Part shown: positions 57,048-64,000 of the stretch, in pieces | Layout of the letters: every line of letters starts with the position of its first letter | How positions within the stretch are numbered: the first letter of the stretch is position 1 | Assembly (NCBI GenBank): GCA_003142475.1 | Contig: PLMK01000026.1 | Coordinates: forward strand, 11,566 to 75,565 | Origin: Ignavibacteriota bacterium | Lineage (GTDB): Bacteria; Bacteroidota; Ignavibacteria; UBA10030 | Length of the DNA: 64,000 bases | Direction of reading: 5' to 3' | The notes under the pieces: model-generated | Told to the model about the DNA's origin: nothing | Databases searched by the model: none | What the model saw: only the letters and a program-made list of their open reading frames with translations | Translations under genes and position numbers: made by a program

Positions 57048-58898
57048 ATGCAAGAAGTCACACATATACGAAACATTGCAATCATTGCACACGTTGATCA
57101 CGGCAAGACAACACTTGTAGATTTTATGCTTCGACAAACAGGGACATTCCGCGCCAACCAAGATATGGGCACACGCGTAATGGATTCCAACGATTTAGAG
57201 CGCGAACGCGGGATTACTATATTAGCAAAGAATACAGCTGTAATGTACAAAGATCCGAACTCAGGCGAAGTCTATAAAATTAATATTGTGGATACACCAG
57301 GCCATTCTGATTTTGCCGGTGAAGTAGAACGCACATTAAAAATGGTAGATGGCGTCGTCTTACTTGTGGATGCCGCTGAAGGTCCTTTGCCCGGAACAAA
57401 GTTTGTACTTAAAAAATCGCTCGATCTCAACCTGCGTCCTATTGTCGTTATAAACAAAATTGACCGCAAGGATGCACGAGCACATAAAGTATTGGATGAA
57501 GTGTTCGAACTTTTCTTGTCACTCGGCGCACACGATCAACAGCTAGATTTTCCAACGATTTACTGCATTGCAAAGCAAGGAATCGCAAAGAACGAATTAG
57601 AAGATGAAAGCACAAATCTTGAACCACTTTTTAAAGCAATTATAAAATATGTTCCATCCCCCACCGGCGATACACAAGGACCATTCCAAATGCTGGTAAC
57701 AACAATCGATTACAACGATTATTTGGGACGTCTTGGAATTGGAAGAGTTTCGCGAGGAAAAATTCGGCTCGGTTCTCCGATGAAAATTGTTCACCGCGAT
57801 GGTGTTGTAGAAGACGCGCGTGTAACAAAAATTTATACTTTTCATGGATTAAAACGCACTGAAGTGGAAGAAGCTGGGACAGGTGAAATTATAGCAGTTG
57901 CTGGTATGGAAGACGTCGATATCGGTGAAACGATTGCCGACGCTTCCGACCCAACGCCGTTGTCTTTTGTTGCTATTGAAGAGCCAACGCTCTCAATGAA
58001 TTTTATAGTCAACAACTCACCATTTGCCGGATTGGATGGTAAGTATGTTACGACACGCCATCTTGGTGATCGTTTGGCACGCGAACTTCGTTCCAACGTC
58101 AGTTTGCGTGTGGAATTGACAGATTCACCGGATGTATTCAAAGTGAGCGGCAGAGGCGAACTGCATCTCGGTATTCTCATTGAAACCATGCGGCGTGAAG
58201 GATATGAATTTCAGGTCTCACGCCCTGAAGTAATACTCAAACGTATTGCTGATGTCGTTTGCGAACCGATTGAGCATGTCATCATCGATGTACCCGATGA
58301 ACACGTCGGTGTAGTGATCGAAAATCTTGGAAAGCGCAAAGGCGAAATGCGGCAAATGATGCAAAGCCAAGGCAACACGCGATTAGAATTCCTTGCACCT
58401 TCGCGCGGCCTGATTGGATTCCGTTCGGAATTGATGACGCAAACCAAGGGCACCGGTATTATACATCATATTTTTCATGGCTACGAGCCGTTCAAAGGAG
58501 AGCTGTCCCATCGAACACGCGGTGCATTGATAGCGCTGGAAGATGGAGATTCAGTTGCATACGGTATGTGGAAACTGCAGGAACGTTCTACGTTCTTCAT
58601 CGCACCTGGTGTGCAGGTATATGCCGGTATGATTGTAGGTGAAAATTCTCGCGAGTACGATATGGTGGTCAATGTCTGCAAGACAAAACAATTGACAAAT
58701 ATGCGTGCTTCTGGTTCGGATGAAGCCGTTCGTCTGGAGCCACCACGGAATCTTACACTTGAACAAGCAATTGAATGGATTGGCGAAGATGAATATGTGG
58801 AAGTGACACCTAAGTCTATGCGTCTGCGTAAGAAATATTTGGATCATAATGAACGCAACCGTATGTCAAAAAAGAAAGCAGAAGTTGTAGAAGACTAG
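57048..58898 (+). CDS. typA: Ribosome-associated GTPase TypA/BipA
   Basis: IRNIAIIAHVDHGKTTLVDFMLRQTGTFR; RVMDSNDLERERGITILAKNTAV; VDTPGHSDFAGEVERTLKMVDGVVLLVDAAEGPLPGTKFVL. ATG at 57048 preferred over TTG at 57036. Confidence 0.96.
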   Translation: MQEVTHIRNIAIIAHVDHGKTTLVDFMLRQTGTFRANQDMGTRVMDSNDLERERGITILAKNTAVMYKDPNSGEVYKINIVDTPGHSDFAGEVERTLKMVDGVVLLVDAAEGPLPGTKFVLKKSLDLNLRPIVVINKIDRKDARAHKVLDEVFELFLSLGAHDQQLDFPTIYCIAKQGIAKNELEDESTNLEPLFKAIIKYVPSPTGDTQGPFQMLVTTIDYNDYLGRLGIGRVSRGKIRLGSPMKIVHRDGVVEDARVTKIYTFHGLKRTEVEEAGTGEIIAVAGMEDVDIGETIADASDPTPLSFVAIEEPTLSMNFIVNNSPFAGLDGKYVTTRHLGDRLARELRSNVSLRVELTDSPDVFKVSGRGELHLGILIETMRREGYEFQVSRPEVILKRIADVVCEPIEHVIIDVPDEHVGVVIENLGKRKGEMRQMMQSQGNTRLEFLAPSRGLIGFRSELMTQTKGTGIIHHIFHGYEPFKGELSHRTRGALIALEDGDSVAYGMWKLQERSTFFIAPGVQVYAGMIVGENSREYDMVVNVCKTKQLTNMRASGSDEAVRLEPPRNLTLEQAIEWIGEDEYVEVTPKSMRLRKKYLDHNERNRMSKKKAEVVED

Positions 58899-58993
58899 AT
58901 TATTTTTACGGTTGGCCAAACGACTCTTTAGCAGCTTTTTCTTTTACCATATAATCCACCCTGAATTCTGTATTGTGAATTAGCACCGCTAAA

Positions 58994-60181
58994 ATGTTTT
59001 CATCTCGCACAAACTGGAATACAAACTTAAATCGGCTTGCTGGTTTGATTGTAGAAAAACAGCTGCGTGGAGAATCAATCCTTGATCTGTCCGAATCAAA
59101 TCCTACGCGCTGTGGTTTTTCTTATCCGAAACAAGAGATTATTTCTTCTCTTACCGACGAGTCGGTTCTGTTGTATCAACCAGAGCCGCGTGGTTTTCAT
59201 AGTGCACGCACAGCGATAGCAGATTATTATAGAGCACTCCATGTCTCAGTAACTCCAGATCAAATTGTCCTTACTGCAAGTACAAGCGAAGCATACTCTT
59301 TTCTCTTTAAACTAATCTGCAACACTAACGAGGAAGTGATAGTCCCTCAACCAAGCTATCCGTTATTGGATTTTCTTTGCCAGATTAACGATGTTAAACT
59401 TCTACAGTATCGTTTGGCGTACGATGGTGAGTGGCATATTGACTTCGAATCGCTTCAATCTGCATTCACGAGCCGCACACGTGCCATTATTCTCGTTCAT
59501 CCGAATAACCCAACCGGTTCATATCTAAAGCAAAATGAATTCGAACGGGTATGTGCGCTTGCCGCTGAACACAATTGTGCTATCATTGCTGATGAAGTTT
59601 TTCAACCATACTCATTTTCCCATGACACGCGCCGTGCCAGTATTTTGGCGTCACAATCTTCCGTGCTTTTATTCTCGTTAAATGGCATATCGAAACTTTT
59701 AGGACTTCCACAACTTAAACTCTCTTGGATAGTCGTCAGCGGTCATCCTAAGCAAATTACAAAAGCACTTAACCGGCTCGACATCATCGCGGATACATTT
59801 CTATCCGTCAACACACCAATACAAACGGCAATTCCAAAACTTCTATGCTTTGCTTCAGATATCGAAAATCAAATTCGCTTGAGGGTTCAAACTAACTATA
59901 AGTTGTTGCAGAAAATATTTGCAGGCTCAAACACCTCCATATTTCAAATAGAGGGTGGATGGTATGCAATCCTTCAGCTTCCGCAGATTCACAGTGACGA
60001 TCAGTGGGCAGAAGAAATCTTTACACATCAAAATGTCATCGTACAACCTGGACATTATTATGGCATTGAACAGAAGTCGTGTATTGTACTCAGCCTTCTT
60101 CCTATTTTAGATATATTTGAGAATGCTGTAATAAAAATGCATAAATTTATCGAAAAAAACTCATCGTATAAAAACAACTAA
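58994..60181 (+). CDS. PLP-dependent class I/II aminotransferase
   Basis: LDLSESNPTRCGF; VLTASTSEAYSFLFKLIC; ILVHPNNPTGSYL; NCAIIADEVFQPYSF; FSLNGISKLLGLPQLKLSWIVVSG. Confidence 0.93.
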   Translation: MFSSRTNWNTNLNRLAGLIVEKQLRGESILDLSESNPTRCGFSYPKQEIISSLTDESVLLYQPEPRGFHSARTAIADYYRALHVSVTPDQIVLTASTSEAYSFLFKLICNTNEEVIVPQPSYPLLDFLCQINDVKLLQYRLAYDGEWHIDFESLQSAFTSRTRAIILVHPNNPTGSYLKQNEFERVCALAAEHNCAIIADEVFQPYSFSHDTRRASILASQSSVLLFSLNGISKLLGLPQLKLSWIVVSGHPKQITKALNRLDIIADTFLSVNTPIQTAIPKLLCFASDIENQIRLRVQTNYKLLQKIFAGSNTSIFQIEGGWYAILQLPQIHSDDQWAEEIFTHQNVIVQPGHYYGIEQKSCIVLSLLPILDIFENAVIKMHKFIEKNSSYKNN

Positions 60182-60322
60182 ATTTCCTCATGTTATTACG
60201 GGAATATTTAGTTATACTTTCCAAATAATCGCATTGCTTTTTTTTCACTAATAGTTATACTAGATCCACTTAATCCACGTGCAGTTCTATATTCAAATCA
60301 TCCACCAAAAGGAGACCTAGTT

Positions 60323-60688
60323 ATGAAAAAACTGATGATGATTCTTATGCTTGTTGTTGCTGTAGTATTATCGCAGGCAACGTTTGCACAGGATACATCT
60401 GCTGTGAAGAAGGCAGCAAAGAAAGAAGCTAAAGCCGAGAAAGTAAAAGACGCAGTAAAAGCAAATGATGAAGCTGTTGGTAAGACCAATGACGGGAAAG
60501 TAGTGTTCGCAGGATCCAAGGGCGGGCATTATTACTTGAACGATAAGGGCGATAAAACATACGTAAAAGATTTTGTGGGTGCTAAGATTATCGGCCAGAC
60601 TAAAGATGGAAAATCTATATACGAAGGTCCGCGCGGTGGTCATTACTATTACAATGACAAAGGCGACAAAGTGTATGTGAAGAAGTAA
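60323..60688 (+). CDS. Small secreted Lys/Ala-rich protein with two PBCV-type basic-adaptor-like repeats
   Basis: Signal peptide MKKLMMILMLVVAVVLSQATFAQ; repeats VFAGSKGGHYYLNDKGDKTYVKDF and IYEGPRGGHYYYNDKGDKVYVKK. Confidence 0.8.
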   Translation: MKKLMMILMLVVAVVLSQATFAQDTSAVKKAAKKEAKAEKVKDAVKANDEAVGKTNDGKVVFAGSKGGHYYLNDKGDKTYVKDFVGAKIIGQTKDGKSIYEGPRGGHYYYNDKGDKVYVKK

Positions 60689-60795
60689 TAGCTATCTTTT
60701 TCTTAGTTTTTCTATAACCAAAGAAAAGATATCCACCAAAAAGGTGCATATTTCGACTCAAGAAACAATGCATTTTTAAGCCGGCAATTACTATG

Positions 60796-60828
60796 AAAGC
60801 GAGGGGTTTTTTACTCTCGCTTTTTTGT
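60796..60828 (+). terminator. Rho-independent terminator-like hairpin
   Basis: aaagcgag...ctcgcttt stem followed by tttt; 3' of the PBCV-adaptor-like CDS. Confidence 0.75.
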
Positions 60829-60923
60829 TCCATCGCTATTTATTTACTTCCGGGCACATTTAGTTGACTCTTTTCCCAAATTCGTCTACTTTCGTATAGG
60901 AAATATCATAAGGAGAAATTCTC

Positions 60924-62321
60924 ATGTCGTCGACAATATTATCTCCCGAAGAGCGGAACTCTCGGGTTTCTGCTCTTTTGCACCAGGTGGACGAAGATGT
61001 AAAATCACAAAAACTTGATGCGGCACTAGATAAAATCCGTAAGGTCTATGAGTTCGATATAAAAAATATCTACGCACGTGCATATGAAGAGCGTATTCTT
61101 ATTATGATGATGGAAAAAGAGCGAGCAACTAACATACGTGAAGCAAAGCAGCAAGCGGCAGAACAGGTGGATCAAGAGGTTAAGAAGCGACTTAAGGATT
61201 TCTATAAACAACAAGAACTTGAGTCACAGAAACGCAAACAAGAAGAGAAGACAGAACAAGTTCTGGAAAACCGTGCGCGCCAGGCTTCCGTAAGCGAAGT
61301 GCAGGAGGTGGCACACAAGGATATTACCGCTATTGAAAAAGATACTGCGCGGAAAATTGAAGACCTTGAAAGAAGATTGATCGCTCAATTTCAGCAGACG
61401 ATGCCAGGCATCTCTTCTATCGGTACGACAGCCAGTGTTGATAGTATCCGAGCAGAGTACGAAGCAAAACTTCAACAATATAAAATTGCCGAAGAAGAAC
61501 GGAAAAAAATTCAGGACGAAGCGTTCCTCAAAATGAAAGAGGAACAGAAGCGTGCAGAAGATAAGTTGATGCATCAGATGGAAGAAGAGCGAGAAGCGCT
61601 GTTAGAGCACGAGCGTGAAAAAACGAAACAGCAAGAACTTGATTCTTACCGAACACTAATGAAATTAATGATGCAATTAGCTGTTCCCGCGGAAGTGCAG
61701 TCTTCGCTATTGCAATCGCTTAAAATATCATTCTCCATCAGCGATACTGAACACATGGAAACAGAACGCTCGGTACAGGTAAGCGCCTACGTTGATGCGG
61801 TAAGCAAACTCTGGCAAAGTGGTAATCCTCCCGATGAAGATTTGATGCATCTCAAAAATCTCCAGCAATTTTTCAAAATATCAGATGACGAACATGTTTC
61901 TATTACAAAACGCGTCAAGAAAGAATTAGGCATGCCAGACGAGACAGCCATTATTGTTGTTATCGATGATGATCCATCTATCCGTAAATATGTAGATCAC
62001 ATTCTCAAGAAAACATACAAAACTGTGATCACCGCAGCAACTGCAGAGACAGCTCTACCGGAGATTCAGAAAATAGCACCGTCCCTCATTATTAGCGATG
62101 TCAATCTGGGTGTTGGCATGATGAGCGGCTTTTCCTTTTATGAAAAAATTGTTGCCGGTACATATGGTGAAAAATTGAAGTCAGTCGCGTTCGTATTAAT
62201 GAGTTCCCTGGAAGACGACTTCTTTGTGCGAAGTGCTAAACAAATGGGCGTTAAAGCGTACCTCGCAAAACCATTTACGCGTGAATCATTAGAAGCAATT
62301 GTAAAAAACGCACTTGCCTGA
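60924..62321 (+). CDS. Long coiled-coil protein with C-terminal response-regulator receiver domain
   Basis: Heptad-rich Glu/Lys/Gln helix over about 200 aa; C-terminal IVVIDDDPSIRKYVDHILKKTYKTVITAATAETALPEIQKIAPSLIISDVNLG...VLMSSLED...KAYLAKPFTRESL. Confidence 0.88.
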   Translation: MSSTILSPEERNSRVSALLHQVDEDVKSQKLDAALDKIRKVYEFDIKNIYARAYEERILIMMMEKERATNIREAKQQAAEQVDQEVKKRLKDFYKQQELESQKRKQEEKTEQVLENRARQASVSEVQEVAHKDITAIEKDTARKIEDLERRLIAQFQQTMPGISSIGTTASVDSIRAEYEAKLQQYKIAEEERKKIQDEAFLKMKEEQKRAEDKLMHQMEEEREALLEHEREKTKQQELDSYRTLMKLMMQLAVPAEVQSSLLQSLKISFSISDTEHMETERSVQVSAYVDAVSKLWQSGNPPDEDLMHLKNLQQFFKISDDEHVSITKRVKKELGMPDETAIIVVIDDDPSIRKYVDHILKKTYKTVITAATAETALPEIQKIAPSLIISDVNLGVGMMSGFSFYEKIVAGTYGEKLKSVAFVLMSSLEDDFFVRSAKQMGVKAYLAKPFTRESLEAIVKNALA

Positions 62322-62339
62322 TGCAAAGCGCTTAATTAC

Positions 62340-64000
62340 ATGAATATTCTCCATGTCCTCTCTCAGTTCGAGGTAACTGGGGCAGAGGTGTATGCAGTTA
62401 CGCTTGCTTCGGCACAACGACGTCTCGGACACTCAGTCACACTAGTTTCTGATACACTTCACATCCCGTTCGATGGCAGTTTCATTACACAACCAATCGA
62501 GAAAAGATCATACCTTCAGCGATTTCGGAACATCACATTTCTTATTCGTTTGATTCGAGAAAAAAACATTCACATTGTGCACGGGCATTCAAGAGCGGCA
62601 TGCTGGGTGTGCAACCTTGCAACACTCTTCACCAACATACCGTTTGTTTCTACAATACATGGGCGTCAGCATTTGCATACGAGCAGTAAAATTTGGAGCG
62701 TATATGGGACAAATATCATTGCCGTAAGTAAAAGCTTGAGAGAACATCTTATTCACGAGCTTAATCTTGACCCTAAACACATTACGACAATTCCCAATGG
62801 ATTTGAAACACAACGTTGGATTAGCGCAGCGTTGACTCAATCAGACTTAAATGTTTTCGGCGTGCCTCCAGGAATTCCAATTCTTCTCTTTGTAGGAAGA
62901 TTCTCGGGTCCAAAGGGCGATATTGTGAGATTTCTTATCTCCGAAGTCTATCCTGAATTGGTGAAGAAAATACCTTGCTCTTTGCAAATTATCGGTGGAT
63001 TGAATGTTCCAGTAGATATTCCAAAGCATGTTCAACAAATACAGAAACATTTTGGCAAGACCAGTGTTGTACTCAGAGAATTCCAAAGAGATCTTATTCC
63101 TTTTCTACATGCTGCGAATGTTGTCATTGGATCTGGGCGCGTTGTAATGGAATCGCTTATGATAGGCAAGCCTACTATTGCATTTGGCGAAAGTGATTAC
63201 GAAGGATTAGTTACACCGGAAAATTACGAAACAGTGCGACAAACAAATTTTGGCGATACTGGAATTCGGCAGATAATGAATACTAAATTAGTTGTGGATG
63301 ATCTGATTGCGATTCTCAACAAATCACAGACGGCAATAGATTCACAGATATTACAGAAACGCGTACAAGATATTTGTGATATCAATATTGTGGAACGAAA
63401 GATAAACGCTGTGTATCAATCTGCTATTGCCGCAGTAAAATCTCCCCTAACTATTCCTGTATTAATGTATCATCGCGTTGTACCGGAAGCACCAAATAAT
63501 TCAAGTCATGGCATTTGGGTCACATTACACTCTTTTGAACAAAATCTTATTTCACTTAAACAACGTGGTTATTCACCGATCACATTTGAACAGTATCAGC
63601 TTTTTCTTGATGGTAAATTCATATTACCGAAGAAGCCCATCATCTTAACATTCGACGATGGATATGAAGATAACTATACCTGCGCATTTCCGTTGTTGAA
63701 GAAATATGGATTTTCAGCCGTCATCTTTCTTGTTACCGACGCAATGCGGCGGACTAATTTTTGGGATGCTGACGAACCAGAGGTATTATTAATGAATGAG
63801 AAACAAATACGCGAAATGTCAGCAGCAGGCATCGAGTTTGGCTCGCACACCGTTATACATACCAATCTTTCTAAATGTTCACGAGAACAAATCAGAAAAG
63901 AACTTGTTGAATCAAAACAGATGATCGAACAACTGACGGGAAAAGAAGTTGTTTCTATTGCGTATCCATACGGCGCCGTCAATGAAACAATCAAATCTAT
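62340..64000 (+). CDS. Glycosyltransferase family 4-like plus NodB polysaccharide deacetylase fusion (3' end beyond window)
   Basis: Manual translation from ATG 62340 is open to the edge: MNILHVLSQFEVTGAEVYAVTLASAQRRLGHSVTLVSDT...IAVSKSLREHLIHELNLDPKHITTIPNGFE...LLFVGRFSGPKGD...VVIGSGRVVMESLMIGKPTIAFGE, then IPVLMYHRVVPEAPNN...KPIILTFDDGYEDNYTCAFPLLKKYGFSAVIFLVTD...GIEFGSHTVIHTNLS. Absent from the ORF track, presumably because no stop lies in the window. Confidence 0.88.
   Translation, partial: MNILHVLSQFEVTGAEVYAVTLASAQRRLGHSVTLVSDTLHIPFDGSFITQPIEKRSYLQRFRNITFLIRLIREKNIHIVHGHSRAACWVCNLATLFTNIPFVSTIHGRQHLHTSSKIWSVYGTNIIAVSKSLREHLIHELNLDPKHITTIPNGFETQRWISAALTQSDLNVFGVPPGIPILLFVGRFSGPKGDIVRFLISEVYPELVKKIPCSLQIIGGLNVPVDIPKHVQQIQKHFGKTSVVLREFQRDLIPFLHAANVVIGSGRVVMESLMIGKPTIAFGESDYEGLVTPENYETVRQTNFGDTGIRQIMNTKLVVDDLIAILNKSQTAIDSQILQKRVQDICDINIVERKINAVYQSAIAAVKSPLTIPVLMYHRVVPEAPNNSSHGIWVTLHSFEQNLISLKQRGYSPITFEQYQLFLDGKFILPKKPIILTFDDGYEDNYTCAFPLLKKYGFSAVIFLVTDAMRRTNFWDADEPEVLLMNEKQIREMSAAGIEFGSHTVIHTNLSKCSREQIRKELVESKQMIEQLTGKEVVSIAYPYGAVNETIKS

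Noticed and set aside
1-64000. CRISPR arrays, rRNA, tRNA, phage or toxin-antitoxin modules
   Set aside because: Looked for regularly spaced direct repeats, conserved rRNA/tRNA sequence and phage/TA gene pairs by eye; none seen, though a tRNA scan was not run.

Overview
The window reads as part of a genome from the Bacteroidetes/Ignavibacteria/Chlorobi group: five secreted proteins end in type IX secretion (T9SS) sorting tails of the form 'NYPNPFNP(S/T)T...GVYFYR(L/M/I)E(A/T)G.....KM(L/M)L(L/V)(R/K)', and the sequence is AT-rich with many signal-peptide proteins. About 0.5-33 kb is a beta-mannan / acetyl-glucomannan utilisation locus. It holds CE2-type SGNH deacetylases, a lipoprotein that fuses an AGE-family 2-epimerase to a GH26 mannanase, two tandem GH5 mannanase-like T9SS proteins, a secreted beta-helix protein, a TonB-dependent receptor without a visible SusD, an SMP-30-like protein, an aldo/keto reductase, a GH130 phosphorylase, a stand-alone AGE epimerase, a GH2 beta-mannosidase, a ROK sugar kinase and a FucP-like MFS sugar transporter. 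A DUF6057-like membrane protein and a c-heme-motif (CXXCH) PD40 beta-propeller lipoprotein interrupt this locus, flanked by decaying duplicated gene fragments. About 33.4-40.5 kb is a compact cluster of AMP-ligase, PrmC/HemK-like methyltransferase, LamG-VanZ, NadE-like, AsnB-like and acyl carrier protein genes, which looks like an uncharacterised acyl-amide biosynthetic pathway. The remainder is mostly housekeeping or miscellaneous (Mfd, TypA/BipA, pirin, amidase, DinB, STAS, aminotransferase), plus small secreted Lys/Cys-rich and PBCV-adaptor-like proteins, a coiled-coil response regulator and, at the right edge, a GT4-NodB fusion ORF missing from the supplied ORF track. I saw no rRNA, tRNA, CRISPR array or intact transposon.
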